NCBI RefSeq assembly: GCF_032464895.1
Contig: NZ_JAWDIC010000005.1
Location: 124,001-188,000, forward strand
DNA: 64,000 nt
Direction of reading: 5' to 3'
Source: Phycicoccus sp. M110.8
Lineage (GTDB): Bacteria; Actinomycetota; Actinomycetes; Actinomycetales; Dermatophilaceae
Shown here: positions 26,901 to 34,933 of the stretch, in pieces
How positions within the stretch are numbered: position 1 is the stretch's first letter
Layout: each line of letters begins with the position of its first letter
Position numbers and translations under genes: made by a program
Notes under the pieces: model-generated
Database searches by the model: none
What the model was told of the DNA's origin: nothing
What the model saw: only the letters and a program-made list of their open reading frames with translations

Positions 26901-28168
26901 TGCCGCGCGCCCGGAGGGTCTCCGGGCTCCAGCTGCTGTCCGACCCCTACCTCGCCGCCTCCAGGCCCCAGGTCGTCGAGGTGAGGCTGGACTCTGGGCC
27001 GACGCGGCGCGCGGTCGTCGACACCCAGGGCCGGGTCGACGTCTCGCCGGCCAGGGCCAGGGTCGTCACCCTCACCTTCGTGGAGGAGAGGCCACTGGTG
27101 GACGTGGACGCGGTCTCGGGCTTCCGGACCCAGCGCCCGGTCGGCGTCAGCGAGGTCCGCGTCCTGGGGGCCGACGACCTGCGCCGCCCCGTGACCCGCG
27201 ACCGCCTGGTGTCCCTACCCTGTGGGTTCGCGCCCACCATCAGGGTGGACGACCACGAGGTCCTGACCGCGCTCACCACGACCGTCGGTGCCGTCGTCGA
27301 CCGCACCGCGCTCGAGCTCACCCCCTGTGGGCTCGACGAGGGTCGCCTGGAGCTCGGACAGGGCAGGCACGGGGTGGAGGTCCGCGCCACCGCCCAGCTC
27401 ACCGCGCTGGAGGTGCAGCTCGTGGACCGGTCCGTGTTCCTGGGGCGTCCCGCCGCATCCGTCCCCGTCGGCCTGGTCCGGCCCGATGCCGCGCACCTGA
27501 CGATGACGGTGCCCGCACGGTCCACCAAGGGACTGGTGACACTCCCACAGAACTACAACGCGGGCTGGACCGCCTCGGACGAGGCCGGCCGACCGTTGAC
27601 CGCGGTGAGGGTCGACGGGTGGCAGCAGGGATGGGTGCTGCCAGCCGGTGGGCCGATCACGGTGCACGCCGTCTTCGCGGCGGACACCCCCTACCGCGTG
27701 GCCCTGACGACCGGGCTCCTCGCCCTGGCCGCGCTGGCGCTGCTGCTGCTGGTGACCGCGAGGACGGCTCGCCGCGGCGCCCGTGGCGCCCGCGGCACCC
27801 CGCCGATGCTCCCAGCGCGGCTCGGCTTCGCGGCCTCCGTCGCGCTGACGCTGGGCGCGCTCGTGCTGGTCGCGGGGTGGTTCGGCGTGGCAGCGACGGC
27901 GGTGGGTGTCGTCGTGGCGGCCGCCGCCTCGCGCATGCGAGCGCCGCGGTTGCGTCCCGCCCTCGCTGCGCTCGCCGTGCTCGGCTCGGGGGCGCTGGTC
28001 GCTGCCCGCCCGTGGTCCTCGGGAGCTGCCGCCACCGACTCGGTGACCGCTCAGCTGCTGGTGCTGTGCGCCGTCGCCGTGGCCGTGGTGGGGTCCTGGC
28101 CGGCGTCGCCCGAGGCGATCCGGTCGACGGGGAGCTCCTCGAGCGAGGAGCCCCGGCGCACGTCGTAG
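23984..28168 (+). CDS. AftD-like alpha-(1->3)-arabinofuranosyltransferase (DUF3367/GT-C)
   Basis: 1394 residues, close to the roughly 1400 of mycobacterial AftD. The N-terminal GT-C membrane region has the family block VPDTKLDLTANPAGFLARAL (acidic catalytic-type loop after TM1) and LGQLQNQAYGYLFPAGPFHL, then about 11 membrane segments. The extracytoplasmic part holds discoidin-like (F5/8 type C) modules: AAVDGDPTTRWVSGRYLS (around 720-800) and DAVVDRDLGTGWVAAPTDR (around 950). Two or three C-terminal membrane helices follow. AftD branches arabinan from decaprenyl-phosphoryl-arabinose. Whether this organism makes arabinan is unknown, so the donor may differ. Its last 118 bases overlap the convergent acyltransferase gene. 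Confidence 0.85.
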   Translation: MTHEPARSPEEGSDFIWRVRLLAVVVLLGGLCFRQAPGLVVPDTKLDLTANPAGFLARALHVWDPQGALGQLQNQAYGYLFPAGPFHLVLLEAGLPAWVVQRLWWTTILAVGLLGFWRLTGALRLGTPWLRLVGAVLFALSPRMMSEVAVTSVEVWPLAVAPWVLAPLVERSPRSWTWRISRSVAAVFCLGGVNAVASGAALVLPGLWFLTRARTRQVLLPAGVWLASVVAACFWWMAPLVLLGRYSPPFLDWIEDSRVTTGLASVVNASQGTSAWLNFLSGPGGPSWPAGWLLVTTPPLILASAAVCAAGLGGLARRDMPERTFLLAAALVGVILLTAGYAGAAHSPFAEQVRGLLDGPLAPLRNTHKFELVLRLPLVLGLVHALGVLARTAGRLPLRTLPRWLAPVLGVALVVTATAPAVAAELPRGGAYVEVPGYWHEAAQWLDRQADDGSVLVEPAASFADLLWGSPKDEPLQALARRAFVVRDAVPLGSAGATRVLDEVERRLGEGRGDARLVSLLSSLGVRYVLVRNDLTVAAQGSPPLAVHQALERASLTRVAEFGPTVQSAVDTPDLTLNERTLLPFPSLEVYEVPAQGSRFVPADALYTATAGPENLGELTSVAGRGSAGLLGTDAAAARGLVPPHRQITTDGTRRRETYFGSPTDNTSSTLTAQDPGRLDRKALGYDSDPEAARSVLTWSGIGGVTASSSASDAGATIRLGPGSSPAAAVDGDPTTRWVSGRYLSAVGEWLEIDFGRPRSLEGLRVRFSTASPVTSRPSQVEVETDRGRSTAVVTGDGRPEVVIAPPGLTERLRLRLVAVEGTGRPNGFSISEVELPGLTATPVVRVPSEPGEPDPAAVVVRDEQPGRSGCLHQGERPLCSERFEVADEEPTVLSRTVDLGATRTYSVSAQARARDGAALEKLLEVPDSIRATASSRDVSAPEGRPDAVVDRDLGTGWVAAPTDRSPTLVLTLPRARRVSGLQLLSDPYLAASRPQVVEVRLDSGPTRRAVVDTQGRVDVSPARARVVTLTFVEERPLVDVDAVSGFRTQRPVGVSEVRVLGADDLRRPVTRDRLVSLPCGFAPTIRVDDHEVLTALTTTVGAVVDRTALELTPCGLDEGRLELGQGRHGVEVRATAQLTALEVQLVDRSVFLGRPAASVPVGLVRPDAAHLTMTVPARSTKGLVTLPQNYNAGWTASDEAGRPLTAVRVDGWQQGWVLPAGGPITVHAVFAADTPYRVALTTGLLALAALALLLLVTARTARRGARGARGTPPMLPARLGFAASVALTLGALVLVAGWFGVAATAVGVVVAAAASRMRAPRLRPALAALAVLGSGALVAARPWSSGAAATDSVTAQLLVLCAVAVAVVGSWPASPEAIRSTGSSSSEEPRRTS

Positions 28169-29307
28169 GTCCGGTTGTGCCGTCCCCGCCTCATCACCGG
28201 GCGCTCGACGAGGCGGTAGCTGGCCCAGGCCAGCAGCGTCGTCACGGTGACGGTGCCCACCCACAGGAGGGCGAAGTCCCCGCCGAACGGCCGGTGGCCG
28301 ATGGCGCGCTCGACCCAGCCGAGGACCGTGACGTGGTACAGGAAGACGCCGTAGGAGATGCCCCCGGCCCAGGCCCACGGGCCGGTGCCGAGGGTCCGGA
28401 CGGCGGACGGCTCGTCACGACGGCGGTTGCCCGACACGGTCGGCAGGACGACCAGGGCGGCCACCAGCCCGTAGGCGAGGCTCTTGGTGAACGCCGCGCC
28501 CGGTGTGGTGGCGGTGAGGCCGAGCGGCCCCGCCACGGGAGTGGTGAGCACGGTGTATCCCGCCAGGGCGAGCGACCAGCAGGTCCAGGGGTGCTGGGCC
28601 AGCGCCACGAGCCGCGGTGTCCGCACGAGCCCGGCCGACCGCGCGGAGCTCCAGAGGGCGAGCAGCATGCCGAGCCCGAACCAACCGATGTACCCGGGAA
28701 GCCACAGCCCCCACAGGCTGCGCCCCTCCGCGGTGACCCACGCCATCCACGCCGGTCCCACGACCACGGTCGGGGCCAGGCTGAGCACGGCCAGGCCGAC
28801 CCACCTGCGCGAGCGGCCCGGGAGCCTGGTGAGAGCCGCCGCCAGCAGGGGCAGCGCGAGGTAGAAGGCGCCCTCGGTGGCCAGGCTCCACAGCTGGGTG
28901 AGCCCGGCCACCTGCTGGTCCGGCACGTAGACCTGCACGAGCAGCGCGTGCCGCACGTAGCGCCCCACGCCCACGTCCGCGGTGTGGGGCAGGGTGAGGG
29001 CGGCCAGCAGCACGGCGATCCACAGGGCCGGCACGATTCGCAGGAAGCGGTGCCAGAGGTACGGCCGGGTCGGCGGTGGCGCGACACCCACGAGCCGTGC
29101 CACGACGTGGGGGCGGTACAGCAGGAAGCCGGAGACGACGAAGAAGAGGGCCACACCGATGTCCATCCGGGCGAGGAACCCTCCCCAGGACTCGTGGAGG
29201 GAGGCTCCGCTCGAGAAGCCGACGTGCGTCGTCAGGACCGCCAGCGCGCCCACGGCCCGCAGGCCGTCGAGCGCGGGGAACCGGTCCCTCAAGGTCGCCG
29301 TGGTCAT
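28051..29307 (-). CDS. OafA/YrhL-like acyltransferase 3 family membrane protein
   Basis: 418 residues with about 10 membrane helices. The family start FPALDGLRAVGALAVLTTHV contains the catalytic-type His; DIGVALFFVVSGFLLYRPHV and the RFLRIVPALWIAVLL Arg motif follow. YGVFLYHVTVLGW near the end and the RLVERPVMRR closing motif are typical. Such proteins O-acylate surface glycans. It matches Rv0228-type acyltransferases in the compared locus. The ATG shares ATGA with the upstream gene's stop. The cytoplasmic C-terminal tail is encoded antisense to the end of the AftD-like gene. Confidence 0.9.
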   Translation of the reverse strand: MTTATLRDRFPALDGLRAVGALAVLTTHVGFSSGASLHESWGGFLARMDIGVALFFVVSGFLLYRPHVVARLVGVAPPPTRPYLWHRFLRIVPALWIAVLLAALTLPHTADVGVGRYVRHALLVQVYVPDQQVAGLTQLWSLATEGAFYLALPLLAAALTRLPGRSRRWVGLAVLSLAPTVVVGPAWMAWVTAEGRSLWGLWLPGYIGWFGLGMLLALWSSARSAGLVRTPRLVALAQHPWTCWSLALAGYTVLTTPVAGPLGLTATTPGAAFTKSLAYGLVAALVVLPTVSGNRRRDEPSAVRTLGTGPWAWAGGISYGVFLYHVTVLGWVERAIGHRPFGGDFALLWVGTVTVTTLLAWASYRLVERPVMRRGRHNRTYDVRRGSSLEELPVDRIASGDAGQDPTTATATAHSTSS

Positions 29308-31118
29308 CCGGCCGGCACCACCAGTCCGACCTCGGTCGTACCCACGCACAGCGAGGTGCTGGGGTCGACGGAGGTCAGCCGGAGCTCGGTGGCGGGCTTG
29401 CCCACGACGGCGAGGGGGTCGTTGAGGTATGCCGTGAGCAGCCCCGACGGCCACGCCCGTGTGTGGGAGGTGAGGACCGAGGTGGTGTCCGTCCGACGGT
29501 CGACGAGCTCGACCCGCACCCGCGCGTCCGGGTTGGCGAGGTAGGCCATGCGGACGTACCAGTTCGCGTCGGGCAGGGGGTGGTCGAGTGGCACCGAGAC
29601 AGACCCGGCGCCCTCGAGTCGGAGTCGGCAGTCCGGGGGGACCTCGCCCCGCGCCCACACCCTGAAGTCGGCGGTCCGCAGGCGTCCTTGGTCGTCGAAG
29701 ATCCTGGGCTCGCTGTCGGGCTGCTGGAACCGCACGTCGATGTGGGCCACCGCCAGGATCTCCCCGAGCCGGCGGTGCTCGTTGATGAACGGCGCGATGG
29801 TGGTGGGCACGGGTGTGTCCCAGACGTTGGGAGGACTCCCTGCCCGTTCGACCTCGGCTCGCATCGTGGCGAAGTAGGCCGGTGCGGGGTTGCGGCCCCA
29901 CATGGCGTCGAAGGCGACGTGCGACACTGCCGCCCCCACGAACCAGGCCGCGACCAGCACGCCCACCATCGGCCGCCGCCGCAGCATGGCGCGGACGCCT
30001 GCGGCGGACATGCGGCGCAGCGGGTCGACCGGCCACGGAAGCACCCGCTCCAGGGTGAGGACTGTGGCCAGCAGCAGCGGGAGACCCAGGTCGGACCAGT
30101 AGTGGTAGTGCCGGGTGAGGCTGGACCCGAACTGGAAGTACCGGCCGACGGAGACCAGCACCACGGTCACGACGACGAAGATCACGGCGGACACCCACAG
30201 CAGCAGCACGCGCGGGTGGCGGCGGGCGGCGAGGACGACCAGGAACGCACAGACGGCGGCGCCCACCACCTGGGCCACCAGGGGCGGGTCCGCGAAACCG
30301 TAGGGTGGCGTGTCCGTCCACCGCCACGGGCCACCGACGAACGGCATGAGTGCCGACTCGCGCACGGAGTCGAACAGCAGCCGCCCCTCCACGTCCCATC
30401 CCGGCCACCGGGCGGTGCCCGCGCGCCGACGGGGGAGGATGACCGCGGCATACGCCACGACCGGCCCCAGCATGGTCACGCCCCACAGCACGCTGTCCAG
30501 CAGGCGGCGACGCAGGCCGACGCGGCTGACGACCCAACCGAGGGCGAGGGCGGTGGTGAGGACGAGGCCGGCCTTGAGCCAGAACGAGAGCACCAGGGCC
30601 AGCGCCACCGGTCCCACGAGCAGCGCCCGTCGCCGGTGGGCCCCGAACCAGTCCACTGCGGCGTGGAGCAGGACCAGGCAGAAGAGCTGGGCGTGGACGT
30701 CGTTCACACCGGCCGACAGCTGTGCGAACGCCTGGAGCATGAGGGGCGACAGGCCGTACCAGGCAGCCCCGAGGAGCGCCCACACACTGTTCCCGACCAG
30801 CCGGTAGAGCAGGCTGCCGGCCAGGAAGATGTTGAGCGCCAGGACGACACACCGCCAGACGACCGTGAACCCGTAGCTGAAGTTCCCGAACTCGGCGAAG
30901 ACCGCGTACACGAACCGCAGGCCCGGGACGACGTGGTCGTTCGCGGGTGCGAAGAGCACGGCGGGGGAGAAGCCGCGGTTTCCGTAGACCAGGAGGTCGA
31001 GGTCGTCGGCGAACCACGACCCGCGGGCGACGGCGATCCCGAGGACCACGGCGATGCCGATCGAGATCGCCGACAGTCGCGCGGTGAACGCGCGCGAGCC
31101 GGGGGTCCAGCGACGCAT
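29304..31118 (-). CDS. GT-C-like polytopic membrane protein with C-terminal lumenal domain
   Basis: 604 residues from ATG 31118, chosen for its GAGGAG Shine-Dalgarno; an in-frame start 20 codons upstream is less likely. About 11 membrane segments. The first extracytoplasmic loop has SWFADDLDLLVYGNRG (paired Asp) and PANDHVVPGLRFVYAVFAEF (His-Pro), a layout seen in GT-C transferases that use polyprenyl-phosphate sugars. QAFAQLSAGVNDVHAQLF follows. The last 180 residues form a beta-rich soluble domain outside the membrane. It is in an operon with the acyltransferase. The sugar donor is not deducible. Confidence 0.8.
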   Translation of the reverse strand: MRRWTPGSRAFTARLSAISIGIAVVLGIAVARGSWFADDLDLLVYGNRGFSPAVLFAPANDHVVPGLRFVYAVFAEFGNFSYGFTVVWRCVVLALNIFLAGSLLYRLVGNSVWALLGAAWYGLSPLMLQAFAQLSAGVNDVHAQLFCLVLLHAAVDWFGAHRRRALLVGPVALALVLSFWLKAGLVLTTALALGWVVSRVGLRRRLLDSVLWGVTMLGPVVAYAAVILPRRRAGTARWPGWDVEGRLLFDSVRESALMPFVGGPWRWTDTPPYGFADPPLVAQVVGAAVCAFLVVLAARRHPRVLLLWVSAVIFVVVTVVLVSVGRYFQFGSSLTRHYHYWSDLGLPLLLATVLTLERVLPWPVDPLRRMSAAGVRAMLRRRPMVGVLVAAWFVGAAVSHVAFDAMWGRNPAPAYFATMRAEVERAGSPPNVWDTPVPTTIAPFINEHRRLGEILAVAHIDVRFQQPDSEPRIFDDQGRLRTADFRVWARGEVPPDCRLRLEGAGSVSVPLDHPLPDANWYVRMAYLANPDARVRVELVDRRTDTTSVLTSHTRAWPSGLLTAYLNDPLAVVGKPATELRLTSVDPSTSLCVGTTEVGLVVPAG

Positions 31119-31150
31119 GTGCTCCTCTTCGAACGATGTCCCTCGCGCGC

Positions 31151-31170
31151 AGGCTACCCGCTGGTAGGGT
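31151..31170. promoter_or_regulatory. Back-to-back promoters for GT-C-like and DUF3068 genes
   Basis: Minus-strand -10 TAGCCT (read from 31156 to 31151) and plus-strand -10 TAGGGT (31165-31170) are only eight bases apart and enclose the palindrome CTACC-CGCTGGTAG region. Predicted starts near 31144 (-) and 31177 (+). Both polymerases cannot occupy the site together, so the two genes may be coupled or mutually exclusive. Confidence 0.5.
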
Positions 31171-31203
31171 CCGCTCACCTCATTTCAAAGGAGAGAGAGC
31201 CGG

Positions 31204-32196
31204 ATGCGTAAGGTGCTTGGCGGTGTCGCCACGCTGGTGGGTGTGCTGTTGCTGGTGCTGGGGGTGCTGGCAAAGCCGGTGCTCTACGACCGGTTGGCCA
31301 CGGTCAAGCTGGACCAGCGTTCCACGTCGGTCTCGGAGGGGACGGGCATGTCGGCCCTCTACGCCCACGAGGTCGACGGCAAGGCCGTCTTCGACAAGCT
31401 CGAGAACGCGCATCTGCGCAGCACCCGGCAGGTCCTCGGCATCCCCGGTCGGGCCAAGGCGGCCGGCAAGCAGGACACGGACGCGTTCTGGCAGACGACC
31501 GTGCAGTCCCAGGCCGAGATCGACGGCAAGTGGACCGACCTGACGTACAGCAACGAGGGCGTGAGCTTCAACCGCAAGACGGGCGAGTCCACCAACTGCT
31601 GCGGCGACTTCAAGTCGGCAGGGGACCTCACCGACCCGGCCAAGACGGTCGACACCCAGCACCAGGGCCTGTTCTTCAAGTTCCCGTTCGACGTGCAGAA
31701 GAAGACCTACCAGTTCTGGGACGGCGACCTCGGCAAGGCCTCGCCGATCGAGTACGTCCGCGAGGAGAAGCTCGAGGGCGTCACCACCTACGTCTTCCGC
31801 CAGACCATCCCCAAGGCGGAGGTGGCCACGCGCGACGTCCCCAAGGCGGTCTTCGGCGACTCGGCCGACGGTGACGTGTCCGCCAAGGTGATGTACGGCA
31901 ACGTGCGCACGCTGTGGATCGAGCCCAACACCGGTGTCCTGATCAAGGGCCAGGAGCAGCAGGACAAGTCCCTCGTCGCGGAGGGCTACCCCGAGCTCGC
32001 GACCACCAAGGGCACCATCGGCTACAGCGACGCCACCGTGAAGAAGAACGCCGACGACTGGGGCTCCAAGGGCGCCCTGCTCGGCTTCGTCAACGGCTCG
32101 CTCACCCTGGTCGGCATCCTCGTCGGCGTGCTGCTGGTCGCCCTCGGCCTGTTCCTCACCTTCGGGGGCCAGTCCCGCGGGCGCCGCGAGGTCTGA
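31204..32196 (+). CDS. DUF3068 (PorA-family) membrane-anchored protein
   Basis: 330 residues. An N-terminal membrane helix (about 5-27, VATLVGVLLLVLGVLAKPVL) and a C-terminal helix (about 295-322, SLTLVGILVGVLLVALGLFL) flank an extracytoplasmic beta-rich domain. Family markers include STNCCGDF with a Cys pair, FKFPFDVQKKTYQFWD, and the LWIEPNTGVLIKGQE strand. DUF3068 includes Rv0227c and was annotated as PorA-like porin; its real role in the envelope is unclear. It has a strong Shine-Dalgarno (AAAGGAGA near 31187), its own promoter and a strong terminator. Confidence 0.88.
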   Translation: MRKVLGGVATLVGVLLLVLGVLAKPVLYDRLATVKLDQRSTSVSEGTGMSALYAHEVDGKAVFDKLENAHLRSTRQVLGIPGRAKAAGKQDTDAFWQTTVQSQAEIDGKWTDLTYSNEGVSFNRKTGESTNCCGDFKSAGDLTDPAKTVDTQHQGLFFKFPFDVQKKTYQFWDGDLGKASPIEYVREEKLEGVTTYVFRQTIPKAEVATRDVPKAVFGDSADGDVSAKVMYGNVRTLWIEPNTGVLIKGQEQQDKSLVAEGYPELATTKGTIGYSDATVKKNADDWGSKGALLGFVNGSLTLVGILVGVLLVALGLFLTFGGQSRGRREV

Positions 32197-32232
32197 GCGC
32201 CACGGGCTCTCCCGCAGGGGGCGCCGGCACGA

Positions 32233-32270
32233 GAAAGGGGCCGACCGGGATCTCCCGGTCGGCCCCTTTC
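32233..32270. terminator. Bidirectional terminator between DUF3068 and MFS genes
   Basis: Perfect 18-base arms 32233-32250 and 32253-32270 with a two-base loop, starting GAAAGGGGCC and ending GGCCCCTTTC. The A-rich and T-rich flanks of the stem suit termination in both directions. Confidence 0.85.
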
Positions 32271-32300
32271 GTGTTCCGGTGGTGCGGCGTGCTGCGTCCG

Positions 32301-33812
32301 TCAGGCGGGCGAGGCACCGGGCACCGTGCGCCCGCTGCCCTCACGCTCGCGCTCCGAACCGCCCGCGTCCTCGGCCGTCAGCGGCTGGGCGATGCTCTCC
32401 AGCGACTGCCCCTCGGCCTTGACGCCGAGGAACGCCTCGACGAGACCCGCGACGATCATCAGCGCCGCGCCGAGGAAGTAGCCGAACGCGAGCCCGGTGA
32501 TGTCCTTGGACTTCGACGCGTCGTCGATCAGCTTGCCGAACAGCAGCGGCCCGCTGATGCCGCCGACCGCCGTGCCGATCGCGTAGAAGAACGCGATGCA
32601 CAGGGCCCGCGTCTCCAGGGGGAAGACCTCGCTGGCGGTGAGGTAAGCCGCGCTGGCGCCGGCCGAGGCGAAGAAGAACGTCACCACGCCGAAGATCGTG
32701 AGGGTGGTCGCGTTGAGGCCGCCGAGCATCATGCCAGCGATCCCGAGCAGCACGCCCGACACGATGTACGTGCCGGTGATCATGCGCACCCGGCCGATCC
32801 GGTCGAACAGGGGGCTCAGGAGCAGGGCGCCCATGAAGTTGCTGACGGCGAAGACCGCGAGGTACCACCCCGTCTGCTTCACCCCGAAGAACGTCGTGAG
32901 GGTGTCGCCGTAGGTGAAGAAGAAGGCGTTGTAGAGGAACGCCTGCCCGACGAACAGCGAGAAGCACAGGATCGTGCGCTTGGGGTAGAGGGTGAACACC
33001 GTCTTGGCGATCTCCGGGATCGAGATCGTCCGGCGCTGCCGGATGGTGATGGGCTCCTCGGTGGGTTCGGGCAGGGAGCCGCCGGTCTCCTCCGAGACGG
33101 TGCGCTCGATGTCCTTGACGATCTGCTCGCCCTCCTCGTCGCGGCCGTGGATGAACAGCCAGCGCGGGCTCTCGGGGACGTTGCGCCGCACGAGCAGGAT
33201 GGCCAGGGCCAGGACGGCGCCGATGCCGAACGCCAGGCGCCACCCGATCGCCGGGTCGACGACCTTCGGGTCGAGCAGCGGGATGGTCAGCAGGGACCCC
33301 AGGGCCGCGCCGACCCAGAAGGAGCCGTTGATCGCGACGTCGACACGGCCGCGGTAGTCCTTGGGGATGAGCTCGTCGATCGCCGAGTTGATCGCGGCGT
33401 ACTCGCCGCCGATGCCCATGCCGGTGACGAACCGCGCGGCGAAGTACCACAGCGGGTTGGGGGCGAACGCCGTCGCCACCGTGGCGATCGTGTAGATGCC
33501 CAGCGTCAGCAGGAACAGCTTCTTGCGGCCGAAGCGGTCCGTGAGCTGGCCGAACAGCAGTGCGCCCAGGCAGGCGCCCGCGACGTACACGGCGCCGGCG
33601 AGGCCGATGTCCGAGCTGCTGAGGCCGAGACCGGTGTTCTCCGGCTTCAGCGCGTCGGACATCGAGCCGACGATGGTCACCTCGATGCCGTCCAGGATCC
33701 AGACGGTGCCGAGCCCGATCACGACCAGCCAGTGCCAGCGGGCCCAGGGCAGACGGTCCATCCGGGCCGGGATGTCGGTGGTGATGCGTCCTGTTTCGAC
33801 GTCTGACGCCAC
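32301..33812 (-). CDS. MFS transporter, sugar/aromatic-acid porter type
   Basis: 503 residues, 12 membrane helices. Loop 2-3 has QLTDRFGRKKLF and the loop 4-5 region GMGIGGEYAAINSAIDELIP-KDYRGRV is typical of the metabolite:H+ symporter (AAHS/SP) branch. PESPRWL closes the first half, before a long central loop (about 210-255). GTG 33812 is chosen for the GGAGGAGGAGA Shine-Dalgarno; the longer ORF would cover the promoter. Substrate unknown. A 12-base palindrome upstream suggests specific regulation. Confidence 0.9.
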   Translation of the reverse strand: MASDVETGRITTDIPARMDRLPWARWHWLVVIGLGTVWILDGIEVTIVGSMSDALKPENTGLGLSSSDIGLAGAVYVAGACLGALLFGQLTDRFGRKKLFLLTLGIYTIATVATAFAPNPLWYFAARFVTGMGIGGEYAAINSAIDELIPKDYRGRVDVAINGSFWVGAALGSLLTIPLLDPKVVDPAIGWRLAFGIGAVLALAILLVRRNVPESPRWLFIHGRDEEGEQIVKDIERTVSEETGGSLPEPTEEPITIRQRRTISIPEIAKTVFTLYPKRTILCFSLFVGQAFLYNAFFFTYGDTLTTFFGVKQTGWYLAVFAVSNFMGALLLSPLFDRIGRVRMITGTYIVSGVLLGIAGMMLGGLNATTLTIFGVVTFFFASAGASAAYLTASEVFPLETRALCIAFFYAIGTAVGGISGPLLFGKLIDDASKSKDITGLAFGYFLGAALMIVAGLVEAFLGVKAEGQSLESIAQPLTAEDAGGSEREREGSGRTVPGASPA

Positions 33813-33885
33813 GGTTCTCCTCCTCCTCGAGTGAGCGGTGGCACGCGCTCCCTCGGGGTCGGGGGGCTCCGCGGCAACCGCGACC

Positions 33886-33917
33886 ACGCTAGGGCCGGAG
33901 GGGCAAACCTGCAGGTT
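33886..33917 (-). promoter_or_regulatory. MFS promoter -10 and AACCTGCAGGTT palindrome
   Basis: Minus-strand TAGCGT (33891 to 33886) predicts a start near 33879 and a 67-base leader. The perfect 12-base palindrome AACCTGCAGGTT at 33906-33917 lies where -35 contacts would be, so it is a candidate operator for the transporter. Confidence 0.45.
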
Positions 33918-33959
33918 GAGCGCGTTTCGGGCGTTGCCGGCCCAGATGCGACGAAGCCC

Positions 33960-34769
33960 TCAGCCCCGGACGCAGACGAAGATCGCCGTGCCCGGGAAGA
34001 GCCGTCCACGGGTGGGCGACCACCCGCCCCAGGTCTGGGTGTTTCGCTCCGGCCACTCGGGCTCGACCAGGTCCACCAGGGCGAGCCCGGCGGCCACGAG
34101 CTCCCTGACCCGGTCCCCGACGGTGCGGTGGTGCTCGACGTAGGTCGCCTCGCCGTCGGAGTCGGCCTCGACGTACGGCGTGCGGTCGAAGTAGGACTGG
34201 GTGAGGGTCAGCCCGTGCTCGCCGGGGTCGTCCGGGAACGCCCACCGGAACGGGTGCGTGGTCGAGAAGACGAAGCGGCCCCCCGGCCGCAGGACGCGCG
34301 CCGCCTCGCGCATGAGCGCGGCCGTGTCCGCGACGAAGGGCACCGCGCCGTATGCCGTGAACACCACGTCGAAGCTGCCCTCGCCGAACGGCAGGGCCAC
34401 GGCGTCGCACTGCAGCAGCGGGACAGGGCGGGCCGGGGGAGCGACGCGGCGGTTGAGGGCGACCCCCTGGCGGAGCATCCCTGCCGACAGGTCGGTCGCG
34501 ACGACGGAGGCGCCGCGACCTGCGACCCACCGGGAGCACTGCCCGGCGCCGGCACCGATCTCCAGCACCCGCCGTCCCTCCAGCGGACCGAGCAGCCCCA
34601 GCTCGGACTCGCGCCAGCCCTCCGGTCCCCAGACGAACTCGGAGTCGCCGAGGAAGGCGCCGTGCTCGGCGTAGTACTCGCCGGCCTCGGCGTCCCACCA
34701 GGACCGGTTGGCCGCCGCGGTCTCGTCCGGGCCCGCCACCCGGCGGCTGACCTGCGCAAACTCGCTCAC
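33960..34769 (-). CDS. Class I SAM-dependent methyltransferase
   Basis: 269 residues from GTG 34769, which has AGGGG seven bases upstream; ATG 34775, two codons earlier, is possible. An N-terminal helical part with NRSWWDAEAGEYYAEHG precedes motif I RVLEIGAGAGQCSRWVAGRG, acidic VATDLS, motif II CDAVALPFGEGSFDVVFTAY and motif III RVLRPGGRFVFST. The WWD-Y pattern is common in actinobacterial methyltransferases of unknown target. It is transcribed away from rpsA; the -35 of rpsA starts 14 bases beyond its ATG. Confidence 0.87.
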   Translation of the reverse strand: MSEFAQVSRRVAGPDETAAANRSWWDAEAGEYYAEHGAFLGDSEFVWGPEGWRESELGLLGPLEGRRVLEIGAGAGQCSRWVAGRGASVVATDLSAGMLRQGVALNRRVAPPARPVPLLQCDAVALPFGEGSFDVVFTAYGAVPFVADTAALMREAARVLRPGGRFVFSTTHPFRWAFPDDPGEHGLTLTQSYFDRTPYVEADSDGEATYVEHHRTVGDRVRELVAAGLALVDLVEPEWPERNTQTWGGWSPTRGRLFPGTAIFVCVRG

Positions 34770-34788
34770 CGGCATACCCCTCGCGTTT

Positions 34789-34818
34789 TTGACCCCCGCC
34801 GGACGCCGCCGGTAAGGT
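34789..34818 (+). promoter_or_regulatory. rpsA promoter (TTGACC-N18-TAAGGT)
   Basis: TTGACC 34789-34794 and TAAGGT 34813-34818 with 18 bases between are the closest match to the full housekeeping sigma consensus in the window. Expected start near 34825 gives a 5' leader of about 110 bases, unlike the leaderless neighbours, leaving room for S1 autoregulation. Confidence 0.75.
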
Positions 34819-34933
34819 GGAGCAGCACATCCGTGTGCTCGCTTCGTCGTGTCCGTGCCCCAGGGCGCCGGGCGACCCGCGGGTCGCACATCCACACCTT
34901 CTATTTCCTGCCCATCATCGGAGTTCCTACTAC

